Assembly (NCBI RefSeq): GCF_012720115.1
Contig: NZ_VNWN01000010.1
Span: forward strand, 19,817-83,816
Source of the DNA: Sneathiella chinensis
GTDB lineage: Bacteria > Pseudomonadota > Alphaproteobacteria > Sneathiellales > Sneathiellaceae
Direction: 5' to 3'
Length of the DNA stretch: 64,000 nucleotides
Positions 47,903 to 55,901 of this stretch are shown one piece after another. The number at the start of each line of letters is the position of its first letter. Positions within the stretch are counted from its first letter, which is position 1. The notes under the pieces were generated by a model. That model was not told the origin of the DNA and ran no database searches. It saw only the letters and a list, made by a program, of their open reading frames with translations. Position numbers and translations under genes: made by a program.

Positions 47903-47947
47903 AAAAAAAACGACATACCTGTTCACCATCCAGTGCCAGCTACGTCG
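47903..47947 (-). terminator. Leader terminator (attenuator) of the amide operon
   Basis: On the minus strand CGACGTA pairs with TATGTCG (one G-T pair), then, after a G-G mismatch, CTG pairs with CAG, around a 15-base loop; eight T's follow (47910 to 47903). It ends 47 bp before the ATG at 47856 and downstream of a promoter-like pair, so it can stop transcription before the first gene. The operon encodes an ANTAR antiterminator, the expected regulator. Confidence 0.72.
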
Positions 47948-47981
47948 CTTTCAAATTTTCCACGCCCATATGCGTATCCCT

Positions 47982-48010
47982 ATTAAGGACACGCAAAAAA
48001 GGACTGTCAA
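47982..48010 (-). promoter_or_regulatory. Promoter of the amide operon
   Basis: On the minus strand TTGACA (48010-48005), a 17-base spacer, then CTTAAT (47987-47982), a good match to a sigma-70 promoter. The start of transcription would be near 47975, giving a leader of roughly 120 bases. Confidence 0.5.
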
Positions 48011-48082
48011 TTACTTTTTTCTAATAATAATATTTACTGAAGGTCAAACCGAAATTTTTTCACGACGTGCGATCCAAATTCC

Positions 48083-49057
48083 CTATTCGTCCCTCACTTC
48101 CTCTATCTCCACTCCTGATTGCTGACGCTCTCCTGCAGGGGTTCTGAAGGCGCGATAGCCCAAATATTGAGCGCCGATCCATCCGAGATAGATAATTTCC
48201 TCGACTGCAATCATTGTGAGCACATTCCAGCCGATCCCAAGCGGTCCACTTGCCAGCCCCCACTCGTGCCCCCAATAATCCTCCGGGGGAGTAGAGGAAT
48301 ACCCTTGCCACATTCCGCCAACAAGAAACGTGGACCCCACCGCTCCGGGCAGGCCATAAAGCAGATTTACCGGCCCCGTTTCCAGACGATTTCTAATCTC
48401 TTCACTTTCCCCCGCCCAAATTGGAAGCGGGGCAGCAGCGCCACGCTGACGGCGACTGACCATGTAAAGAAATTCACCCAGCGCCAATGCGGGATAAACA
48501 GTCGAAGGCGCCTGATTTCCAAGCCCAGCATAGGATACAAGAGCCACAAGGGCCTGCGTCATCGCCTTGTACAAGATCATCAGTTGAACCTGACTTGCGC
48601 CATTCAGGTTATACGTCGGCAGTCCGGCAAGAACATCGGCCCCCTCATCCCCCGGCCCGGCGACAAGCGGTGAAAAGGGAAATCCGGTCCCCATGGCGAT
48701 CGCCATATTTGCCGGAATTGTCGCGATATGCAGGATCCGTTCAATCTGGGGGGTTCCAGCGCCGCTCGCTTTTAGAGCTTCGCGCAGGATATGGCCGAGC
48801 AAAAAGCCACTATAATGCCCTTGGGCAATGTTCAATTGCCGCAACCATCGAGGAGCAATGGTTGCCTCCTCGCGGTTTCTCTGGCAGCCATAGACCATTG
48901 TGACGGCGAAGAAAATAGCGGCCGCAATGATAAACCAGAGTTGATATGGAGGCGTTTCCGCCTCCATAGTTTCCCATTCCGACGGGGAAATTGTCAGATC
49001 CGGGACGACTGACTGCATTTCCGTCAGCAGTGCGTCCCAGTCAGTTTCATTCCTCAT
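48083..49057 (-). CDS. Unrecognised membrane protein next to an amino acid oxidase
   Basis: A protein of 324 residues I do not recognise. The N-terminal 35 residues are acidic and soluble. Five or six hydrophobic segments follow (near residues 38-57, 108-130, 155-178, 185-200, 225-245 and 265-290), with a charged loop at about 60-90 (QRNREEATIAPRWLRQLN) and an acidic tail. It starts five bases after the flavoenzyme stop codon, so the two are co-expressed. It may anchor the flavoenzyme, move its substrate, or take its electrons; none of this is shown by motifs. Confidence 0.7.
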   Translation of the reverse strand: MRNETDWDALLTEMQSVVPDLTISPSEWETMEAETPPYQLWFIIAAAIFFAVTMVYGCQRNREEATIAPRWLRQLNIAQGHYSGFLLGHILREALKASGAGTPQIERILHIATIPANMAIAMGTGFPFSPLVAGPGDEGADVLAGLPTYNLNGASQVQLMILYKAMTQALVALVSYAGLGNQAPSTVYPALALGEFLYMVSRRQRGAAAPLPIWAGESEEIRNRLETGPVNLLYGLPGAVGSTFLVGGMWQGYSSTPPEDYWGHEWGLASGPLGIGWNVLTMIAVEEIIYLGWIGAQYLGYRAFRTPAGERQQSGVEIEEVRDE

Positions 49058-49062
49058 CTTTC

Positions 49063-51177
49063 TTACTTTCCGCTTTTTGCAGCAGAATGTCCGGATTGCG
49101 CGATGATTGCTTTTACAGCCGCCAGAGCTTCATCCCGCTTTCTGGGATTAAACGCTTCATCATATTTGATGTAATCCCGCGCAAAATTGAACCCATCCCT
49201 CAGGCCTGCCGTCAGATCATATCTGTCAGACCTTTCCAGAATTCGGAGCGTGGCATCAATCGCGCTTCTGAAGGCAGGTTCGACCCAGCCTGCATCCACA
49301 TGATAGGATTCACCGGCAAGGAACAGCCCGGACTGAGCCCCGAACCGCTGATTATACGACATCGGCATGCGGGTGCTTTCCCATGTATTCTGATCATAAA
49401 GGCACGCCGCGCCCTTATAGGTTTTTTGTGTCTCCCAATGGTGGACCCAGCCTTTAAAATTGCCATGTTCATCGGATTTGACGAACTCCGATATGGTTGC
49501 CACACTCCCATCCTTCTTGCGGAGATTCGAGCATGTTGCCAACATCCGATCGGCTTCCTCAACGGCCATATTGATCAGTTCCTGATCCTCATAGCAAACA
49601 AGTTTGGTTGCATCCCGCCACCAGGTATAGCTGATCAGCAACGTCCCGGTCTGCTCGTCTCCGCCTTGGTCAACCTTGACACCATAGATGTCGTGCAGGA
49701 ATGAATCGCTGGAAATACATTGAGGGATCAGACAGTCTTCATCTTCCCAATACGGCTTCTTCAGTTCGACAAAAACCTTACAGCAGGGTTCCCAATGGGC
49801 CTGGGAAAGATGCGCTTCCAATGCGGCGGGCCATTCTGTTTTCTCATCGAACCCTTCCACCCGAACTTCAGTGCCAATCTGATGGCTTGGAACCGTCACA
49901 ATAACTGCATCATAGCCCACGGCATGTTCACGTGTTCCGCCGCCATCAAGGCGCATTCCGTCGATAGGCCCAAAGATACCGGTGCGCAAATATTCCCGAG
50001 CCCCTGCCGCAGCCCCTGATTTCACGCGCAGGAAGATCTTGTCTCCCACCTTGCGGATTTCAGAGACCGGAGAGTTCAGGAATAAATGGCTTGGATCATG
50101 TATATCGAGGAACTTTTCATAGAGGGATACGTCTTCTTTGGAGCCATCCAACCCCTGAAACAGGATACAATCCGTAATTGTCGAGGTTCCCAGATATTTG
50201 GGGCTCGGGATCACGTTGCCGCTACTATCTCTCAAGGTTTCTCCGAAACCACGTCCGGGATTGTATTCATTGTCCTCGAACAGGCCTTCAATAACCTGCA
50301 GGTCTGTTCCAAACCCGCCAACAAAAGTCCGCATTACATACAGAAAGCTCAGGTTAAAGAAAGACCCCCATCCCCCATCTCCGGCGCCAACCACATAGAA
50401 GATACGCGCCTCTTCTTCTGTCATTCCAAGCCCGCCCCAATAGCATGGATTTTTATCGCTTGCTTTAGCGGGCTTCATAAGAACCACATCCCGAAATGTA
50501 TATTGGTAGTAGTTGCTGACAATCCCCCGCCACATGGTGAGCCAGTCCTCCGTTCCGTAATACTGGCTTACAAACTTGTTGACCTTGTCTTTGAAGGCCT
50601 CCCATTTCTTTTTGACATCTTTGATTTTCCTTGAATCAGGAGCGGCGGTCCCTTTTTTCCAGATCAACATCTCTGGATCATGCCCTTCATCTGAAAAATG
50701 TCCTTTGCCCCGCTCATAGTAGACACCGGTATCCGCCACATCAGAGCCAGGATTTGGAAACTCTCCGGTTGATATCTTGTATTTGTTCAAATAGTGAGAA
50801 AGCAGCGAGCAACCGCTATAAACTTGCAACTGACGTTTTTCTTTCGACGTTTCTTTTTTCTGATCGTCAGGAATGAAAGGCGGCATCCGCATGGCACCGG
50901 CTTCTTGCGTCGTGAACTGCCCCGCTCCGAGTGTTTTTGTCCAGAACCGCCCGCCATAACGATCACTGGCTTCAAACAAATCAACATTGACACCACTGCG
51001 CACCAGTTCATGCGCTGCCGTCAACCCGGCCGCACCGGCGCCGATAATCGCAACTCGAAGAGGTTCTTCTCCCCCCTTCAACTTACCGAGGCTCTCCTCA
51101 GTCCCAGCCATTAATTTCCGATAGTTGAAATTCAAATCCAGCGGCCCCGGAAAACTTGCACACCACTTATTCGTCAT
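49063..51177 (-). CDS. FAD amino acid 2-monooxygenase/oxidase, IaaM/PAO-like
   Basis: A flavoenzyme of 704 residues starting at the ATG at 51177 (AAGGA eight bases upstream). The FAD fold is VAIIGAGAAGLTAAHEL with the glutamate in DLFEASDRYGGR. EAGAMRMPP supplies R97, matching the carboxylate-binding R98 of tryptophan 2-monooxygenase; K467 in PCCKVFVE matches its active-site lysine; and PQCISSD...HDIYG and LLISYTWWRDATKL are close to segments of the tryptophan and phenylalanine 2-monooxygenases. Those enzymes turn an amino acid into the amide with loss of CO2, although relatives act as simple oxidases. The side-chain specificity is unknown. No signal peptide is seen. Confidence 0.82.
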   Translation of the reverse strand: MTNKWCASFPGPLDLNFNYRKLMAGTEESLGKLKGGEEPLRVAIIGAGAAGLTAAHELVRSGVNVDLFEASDRYGGRFWTKTLGAGQFTTQEAGAMRMPPFIPDDQKKETSKEKRQLQVYSGCSLLSHYLNKYKISTGEFPNPGSDVADTGVYYERGKGHFSDEGHDPEMLIWKKGTAAPDSRKIKDVKKKWEAFKDKVNKFVSQYYGTEDWLTMWRGIVSNYYQYTFRDVVLMKPAKASDKNPCYWGGLGMTEEEARIFYVVGAGDGGWGSFFNLSFLYVMRTFVGGFGTDLQVIEGLFEDNEYNPGRGFGETLRDSSGNVIPSPKYLGTSTITDCILFQGLDGSKEDVSLYEKFLDIHDPSHLFLNSPVSEIRKVGDKIFLRVKSGAAAGAREYLRTGIFGPIDGMRLDGGGTREHAVGYDAVIVTVPSHQIGTEVRVEGFDEKTEWPAALEAHLSQAHWEPCCKVFVELKKPYWEDEDCLIPQCISSDSFLHDIYGVKVDQGGDEQTGTLLISYTWWRDATKLVCYEDQELINMAVEEADRMLATCSNLRKKDGSVATISEFVKSDEHGNFKGWVHHWETQKTYKGAACLYDQNTWESTRMPMSYNQRFGAQSGLFLAGESYHVDAGWVEPAFRSAIDATLRILERSDRYDLTAGLRDGFNFARDYIKYDEAFNPRKRDEALAAVKAIIAQSGHSAAKSGK

Positions 51178-51200
51178 ATTCACGTTCCTTCAAACAAAGC

Positions 51201-51222
51201 GGTCAGGGTGGATGCCCTGACC
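51201..51222. promoter_or_regulatory. Palindrome in the flavoenzyme leader
   Basis: GGTCAGGG (51201-51208) and CCCTGACC (51215-51222) are perfect inverted arms with a six-base spacer, 23 bp before the start codon at 51177. It could be an operator or an RNA hairpin that affects translation. Confidence 0.5.
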
Positions 51223-51367
51223 TGGTCGCAAAAATGACGTGAATTCAGCGATACTGTGAATATGAGTAGAGCGTTATGGTTGAGAGAAACGGCCCAGACG
51301 CCTGACTTCCGATCCAGAGTTGAAGAAAATTGGGTTACCGCCCTCCCTTCCTTGCATCCAAAACAAC

Positions 51368-51388
51368 AAAAACCCGCCAAAAGGCGGG
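51368..51388 (-). terminator. Intrinsic terminator after the TetR remnant
   Basis: CCCGCC (51373-51378), loop AAAA, GGCGGG (51383-51388); on the minus strand the stem is followed by five T's and more T-rich sequence. It ends transcription coming from the tetR gene and its remnant. Confidence 0.65.
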
Positions 51389-51450
51389 GCCTGGTGTTCG
51401 AGTTGCGACGAAGAGGGCCTGTGTTTACGGACTTGTCCGCTAAAGGGGGC

Positions 51451-51846
51451 TCATTTTTGGACGTTACGGACAATCAGGTCGACAACAGACTGTCTTAACG
51501 AACTCTGATTTTCAGTGGAAAAAAGCTGATCCCCGAAAATCATGGAGAAGGTCACCCGGTTGGAGACGTTGAAAAAACTGAGGGCGCTGATCTGCCAGTG
51601 AATTTCCAGCGGAGAGATGCCGCTTCGAAACTCCCCAAGTTCCACGCCTCTCGCATAGAGCCGTTCAAGCTCTTTAATCGCTGTAATGTTCAAGTCGCGA
51701 ATAATATCGGATTGCTGCAAATAGGCGCCATGATGGATGTTTTCAATCATCACCAGGCGAATAAAATCAGGGTGACGACTGTGATGCTCAAAGGTAAAGG
51801 CGACCAGCTTTCTCAAGGCATCCGTTGGCGGCATGTGATCCAGCAA
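51451..51846 (-). pseudogene. TetR regulator remnant without DNA-binding domain
   Basis: The reading frame encodes about 131 residues (first ATG at 51834, MPPTDALRKLVAFTFEHHSRHP) that look like the C-terminal ligand domain of a TetR regulator: HPDFIRLVMIENIHHGAYL and LEIHWQISALSFFNVSNRVTF are typical. The N-terminal helix-turn-helix is missing. It lies in the same frame as the complete tetR gene, directly after its stop codon. It is probably the remnant of a second tetR that lost its first half by deletion or by insertion of the efflux cassette. Confidence 0.7.
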
Positions 51847-52473
51847 TCACCGAACGCAAATACCATACAGGAAACTATCAACAACCGAGGCAACCCGCGC
51901 TGCGATTTCCGTCTCGCTGGGGGACGCCTTCAGGCCAAGGGCAACCTGCATATGAAAATTGTCCCGCAACATGCCCATGAAATTTTCAGCGGCCAGTTGG
52001 CAATCTGTGATCCTGACCTCCCCCCTGCTTCTGGCATTTTCCAGCACCTTGACCAGACAGTCTGAAGACCTTCCCGGCCCCCGTTCATAAACCGCCCGCG
52101 CCAGTTCAGGAAACCTTGGGGCCTCTGCCATGACAATTCTCAGCACACCGATCAACGCAGGCGACATATAGACCTGCAATAATTTACAGCCAAAACTGCG
52201 GAGTATCTCGCCAAGGTCCCGGCTTTCAGTATCATCGATATTCAATCCACCGAGCGCGCTATCGGCGATTTCGGTGACAATCGCCGCAAACAAGCCTTCC
52301 TTGCTACCGAACTCCTGGTACACATTCCGTTTGGAGCCACCGACACGGGCAATAACGGCATCGACACTGGTTGCTGAATAGCCATGCTCAAAAAAGAGAT
52401 CGGCAGCAGCGGCAATGATGGCGGCACGGCGATCGTTGGTAGCAGAATTCCGGGAGTTGGAAAGTTCAGACAC
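51847..52473 (-). CDS. TetR-family transcriptional regulator
   Basis: A regulator of 208 residues with the helix-turn-helix at FFEHGYSATSVDAVIARVGGSKRNVYQEFGSKEGLF (about residues 27-65) and an AefR-like C-terminal domain. It is divergent from the efflux pair at 52563-55219 and almost certainly represses it through the palindrome at 52500-52520. The gene is complete; its stop is followed in frame by the remnant at 51451. Confidence 0.88.
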   Translation of the reverse strand: MSELSNSRNSATNDRRAAIIAAAADLFFEHGYSATSVDAVIARVGGSKRNVYQEFGSKEGLFAAIVTEIADSALGGLNIDDTESRDLGEILRSFGCKLLQVYMSPALIGVLRIVMAEAPRFPELARAVYERGPGRSSDCLVKVLENARSRGEVRITDCQLAAENFMGMLRDNFHMQVALGLKASPSETEIAARVASVVDSFLYGICVR

Positions 52474-52499
52474 GGTCAGTCTCCATTTTTATGTTGACT

Positions 52500-52520
52500 G
52501 GTACGGTACCGTACCGTACC
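52500..52520. promoter_or_regulatory. TetR operator
   Basis: GGTACGGTACCGTACC (52500-52515) is a perfect 16-bp palindrome, and a further GTACC unit follows at once, so the site is a run of overlapping GGTAC/GTACC half-sites. It is in the 89-bp tetR/emrA divergent promoter. Confidence 0.75.
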
Positions 52521-52562
52521 ATTTTTGTCAAATGACAATATCCACCAACAAGATTTGAAACG

Positions 52563-53600
52563 ATGCGAAATTTTCTCAAAGTCTTCATCCTGTCAGGTCT
52601 CGCCGGCCTGATCGCGTTCCTCCTGTTTTCAGGGTGGCACTGGTGGCAATCCGGTCGCTTCGAACAGGCCACTGACAATGCGTATTTTCAATCGGACATC
52701 ACGTCCCTTGCGTCCAAGATTTCCGGTTACATTGTTGAGGTTGCCGTTCAGGACAACCAGTCCGTCCAGTCTGGTGACATCCTGTTTCGCATTGACGATC
52801 GCGATTACAAGGCGCGCCTTTCCAAAGCAGAAGCAAATGTGTCCGCCGCCATGGCCGCCCTCACCAACATTGATGCAGAACGCGGCTTGCAGGACGCGAT
52901 CATCCTTCAGGCAGAGGCCAAACTGGCATCCGCCCATGCGGCACGAAATCTTGCACAGCAGAATTTCGAACGATACCAAAGCCTTGCCCGCACGAAAGCC
53001 GCCAGCAAAGCACAATTTGACAAGGCGAAAGCCACACGGGATCAGGCCGACGCTGCGGTAAAGGCCGCGAGAGAGGCCCTCAACGCGACAAGAAAGAAGC
53101 TTCAGGTCCTTGCCGCCATGCAGGAAGCGGCAGACGCAACGCTGAAACAGGCAAAGGCAAGCCGTGAACTTGCCCGGCTGGATCTGGACAATACGATTGT
53201 GCGCGCGCCGGTGAGCGGCATTGTCGGAAATCGCCAGCTACGTGTCGGCCGCCTTGTCGCACCGGGAACCTCCTTGCTGGATATCGTTCCCACCGACCCG
53301 ATCTGGGTGATTGCCAACTTCAAGGAAGTTCAACTGGAACATATCCAAGCCGGTCAGGAAGCAAGGATCCAGGTCGACGGATACCCTGAATTAGAGCTTA
53401 ATGGTACCGTTGCAAGCCTGTCCCCCGGTACAGGCTCCGCCTTCAGCCTGATCCCCGCAGACAATGCGACCGGAAATTTTGTCCGTGTTGTCCAAAGGGT
53501 CCCGGTCAAAATCCAACTGGCCGAAAATCCGTTGCCTGGTCGTCTGGTGCCGGGGCTGTCCGCCCGGGTTACCATCAAAATTGCCGAGAACCGGGAATGA
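52563..53600 (+). CDS. HlyD/EmrA-family membrane fusion protein
   Basis: A periplasmic adaptor of 345 residues with one N-terminal membrane segment (VFILSGLAGLIAFLLFSGW), a biotinyl-lipoyl-like domain (SGYIVEVAVQDNQSVQSGDILFRID), a long alpha-helical hairpin (about residues 80-215) and RAPVSGIVGNRQLRVGRLVAPGT after it. It links an inner-membrane MFS pump to an outer-membrane channel. No channel gene is present, so a TolC-like protein from elsewhere would be used. Confidence 0.87.
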   Translation: MRNFLKVFILSGLAGLIAFLLFSGWHWWQSGRFEQATDNAYFQSDITSLASKISGYIVEVAVQDNQSVQSGDILFRIDDRDYKARLSKAEANVSAAMAALTNIDAERGLQDAIILQAEAKLASAHAARNLAQQNFERYQSLARTKAASKAQFDKAKATRDQADAAVKAAREALNATRKKLQVLAAMQEAADATLKQAKASRELARLDLDNTIVRAPVSGIVGNRQLRVGRLVAPGTSLLDIVPTDPIWVIANFKEVQLEHIQAGQEARIQVDGYPELELNGTVASLSPGTGSAFSLIPADNATGNFVRVVQRVPVKIQLAENPLPGRLVPGLSARVTIKIAENRE

Positions 53601-55219
53601 CCGACGTCCCTGCATCTTTTCCCGCCGCCTCCTTGAAAGAGCGACATCGGTCAAGCCTGAACACGCGGGTGCTTTTGGTCGCTGGCATCCTTCTTGCCGT
53701 TTTTGCCGAGACCATTACCGCCACAACCCTGTCCATTGCGCGTCTGGATATGCCCGGCGACCTTGCGGCAACATCCGACGAATACGCCCGCCTCAATATG
53801 GGGTATCTGGCGACCAAGATGATTTTCTTTCTCGTCACGCCATGGCTGATGAACCGCTTTTCCGCCAAAATCTGCCTGCGGTCTGCGACAGGCATGATGA
53901 CCCTAACATGCGGCCTTGCCGCCCTCACCCCAAACCTTGATATTCAGGTCCTCCTGCGCATCTTTCAGGGCATGGCCGGGGGCATCATACTGGTTGGCGG
54001 ACAAACCGTCTTGCTCAAGATGTTTCACAAATCAGGACAACCGGCCATACAAGCCGTCTTCGCCATGGCCGCCGTTGTCAGTCCGACCGCCCTCGCCCCT
54101 TCCCTGCAAGGATGGCTCGTGGACACTCTTTCCTGGAGTTGGGTCTTTCTGTTCCTCGTCCCGCTCGGCCTTGTGGCCCTGTTCCTGCTTGCGGTTTCAG
54201 AAATCGACGATGACACCGGGGCAACGGGATCAGGTGTTGATTGGGTTGGTATATCCGCGGCCTCGGTCTTCCTTGTCTGCTTGACCTATATTCTCACTCG
54301 GGGGCATCGCTGGGACTGGCTGGACGCCCCTCACGTTCTGCACCTCACCTTTCTTGGTGTCGCGTCGTTCGCTCTCTTTGTAATTCACCAGATCCGTTCG
54401 CAGAATAGCAACGCCCTGATCAATCTGGAGGTTTTTAGAAGCCCGGACTTTACCTTTGGTTTTCTGGCAAGTTTTGTGGCCGGCTTCGCCTTGTTTGGAA
54501 GCGCCTTTGCGATCCCATCCTTCGCCCTGTCTGTCCTGAAAATGACGGCGACGGAGGCGGGCCTTCTCCTGCTGCCAAGCTCCATCACCTTTGTAATCGG
54601 CCTGTTCCTGACCGCCTTCGCTGTCAGATGGGCCAAACTGCCGCCGCCGATAACCGTCCCGTTCGGCATCCTGATTTTCATGAGCGCCATGTGGCTCTTG
54701 TCTGGCGCCAACGGCGAAAGCGGAACCCATGATCTGCTGTCTGCCATTTTGCTGCGAGGATTGGGCCTCGGGTTCTTGTTCCTCTCCATAACCCTGACGA
54801 CACTGGTCGGGTTACAAAGCCAAATAGCCGCCTATGGTGTCGGCCTGTTCAATCTTGGCAGGCAGATCGGCGGGCTTTTCGGCGTCGCCTTCCTTGAAAC
54901 GCTTCTTCACAATCAAACCATGCTCAACAAGAGCATCCTCGGCGCCCATATCGCCTCTGGCCGGGCCTCCGTTTCCGAACAGCTGCAATCCCTGACCGCC
55001 CTGTTGGCTGGCCGCGGCCTTGAACAGACAGCCGCCATGCAAACCGCGATTACAACACTGGGTCAGAAGGTCGGGTATCAAGCCTCGGTCATCGCCTACG
55101 ATACCGCCTTCCAGAGCATCACGGTATCTCTCCTCATCGCCGCCCCCCTGCTGGTCGCCTCTAAAATTGTCATTTCCAAAACCATGCCCCCTTACCCTCC
55201 AGACGAACCCAGCAGATAA
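53597..55219 (+). CDS. MFS efflux pump, DHA2/EmrB-like
   Basis: A drug:proton antiporter of 540 residues with about 14 membrane segments. The start overlaps the adaptor stop by four bases. LMNRFSAKICLRSATGMMTLT is the loop 2-3 region, and the segment LQGWLVDTLSWSWVFLFLVPLGLVALF resembles motif C of DHA2 proteins. With the adaptor it forms an EmrAB-type system for hydrophobic or toxic compounds, controlled by TetR. Confidence 0.85.
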   Translation: MTDVPASFPAASLKERHRSSLNTRVLLVAGILLAVFAETITATTLSIARLDMPGDLAATSDEYARLNMGYLATKMIFFLVTPWLMNRFSAKICLRSATGMMTLTCGLAALTPNLDIQVLLRIFQGMAGGIILVGGQTVLLKMFHKSGQPAIQAVFAMAAVVSPTALAPSLQGWLVDTLSWSWVFLFLVPLGLVALFLLAVSEIDDDTGATGSGVDWVGISAASVFLVCLTYILTRGHRWDWLDAPHVLHLTFLGVASFALFVIHQIRSQNSNALINLEVFRSPDFTFGFLASFVAGFALFGSAFAIPSFALSVLKMTATEAGLLLLPSSITFVIGLFLTAFAVRWAKLPPPITVPFGILIFMSAMWLLSGANGESGTHDLLSAILLRGLGLGFLFLSITLTTLVGLQSQIAAYGVGLFNLGRQIGGLFGVAFLETLLHNQTMLNKSILGAHIASGRASVSEQLQSLTALLAGRGLEQTAAMQTAITTLGQKVGYQASVIAYDTAFQSITVSLLIAAPLLVASKIVISKTMPPYPPDEPSR

Positions 55220-55328
55220 AAAGGCGACAGGGCTCCCTCCCCCTCAAGAGACAGGTTCTGCCAGAGGCGCGTACCCTATTGCTTTTTCCGGAGGAGTGAA
55301 GAGACGGATTGGTGATTGACTTCCTGTT

Positions 55329-55360
55329 GTTCCATATATAGAACGTTCTTTATATGGAAC
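55329..55360. promoter_or_regulatory. 32-bp palindrome upstream of the XRE regulator
   Basis: GTTCCATATA at 55329-55338 is matched by TATATGGAAC at 55351-55360, around a central GAACGTTC (55341-55348). Only one base pair of the whole 32 bp is mismatched. It is close to the regulator start and probably its own operator. Confidence 0.6.
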
Positions 55361-55374
55361 ATAAGGCGCCTTCT

Positions 55375-55899
55375 ATGGATAAACTGAACGTCAACAAGTT
55401 GGGGCAGCATATACAGAAACTCCGCCAGGACCGTGATATGTCCCTTTCGCAACTGGCACAGACGGCCGGGATCGCAAAGTCCAATCTATCACGCATAGAG
55501 CAAGGGAATGGCAACCCAACGGTTGACACCATCTGGCGGCTGGCCATTCAGTTGAACGTCCCCTTTAGCGCCTTAATTCATCCCATCAGCGGCTCAATCG
55601 AAGAGAGAGACATCGAAATCCGCCTCATTGATCACGGGACAGACAATCCACCCGTGGATATTTATTGGATGTCCTGCGCCCCTCGAACAGAACACAAGGC
55701 TGAAGGCCACTCTTGCGGGACAACAGAAACGGTCTCTGTCATCAGTGGTCATCTGGAAGTGGGCGCATTGGATGACGCCAAGCTTTTGTCAGCCGGTGAA
55801 GCCCATACTTTCCATGCGGATCAGCCTCATGTTTATCGTAGCGGTGAAAACGGGGCGACAGTGATGATGACGATTGTTTATCCCAAGGATAAGGCCTGA
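55375..55899 (+). CDS. XRE-family regulator with cupin domain
   Basis: A regulator of 174 residues with an N-terminal helix-turn-helix (LGQHIQKLRQDRDMSLSQLAQTAGIAKSNLSRIEQGNGNPTVDTIWRLA) and a C-terminal cupin (about residues 105-170, GTTETVSVISGHLEVGALDDAKLLSAGEAHTFHADQPHVYRSG). The ATG at 55375 has AAGG upstream; the ATG at 55354 has none. It is two bases from azlC and resembles AzlB-type control of branched-chain amino acid export. Confidence 0.85.
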   Translation: MDKLNVNKLGQHIQKLRQDRDMSLSQLAQTAGIAKSNLSRIEQGNGNPTVDTIWRLAIQLNVPFSALIHPISGSIEERDIEIRLIDHGTDNPPVDIYWMSCAPRTEHKAEGHSCGTTETVSVISGHLEVGALDDAKLLSAGEAHTFHADQPHVYRSGENGATVMMTIVYPKDKA

Positions 55900-55901
55900 C
55901 C

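Noticed and set aside
47948..47995. Exact ANTAR target hairpins in the amide-operon leader
   Set aside because: Small hairpins with six-base loops exist (ATATGG and GACGTA), but neither has both A at position 1 and G at position 4, so I do not annotate them as the target.
51383..51440. Possible tRNA near a TTCGA sequence next to the GGCGGG hairpin
   Set aside because: The flanking bases do not form a T-arm or acceptor stem on either strand; the hairpin is better explained as a terminator.
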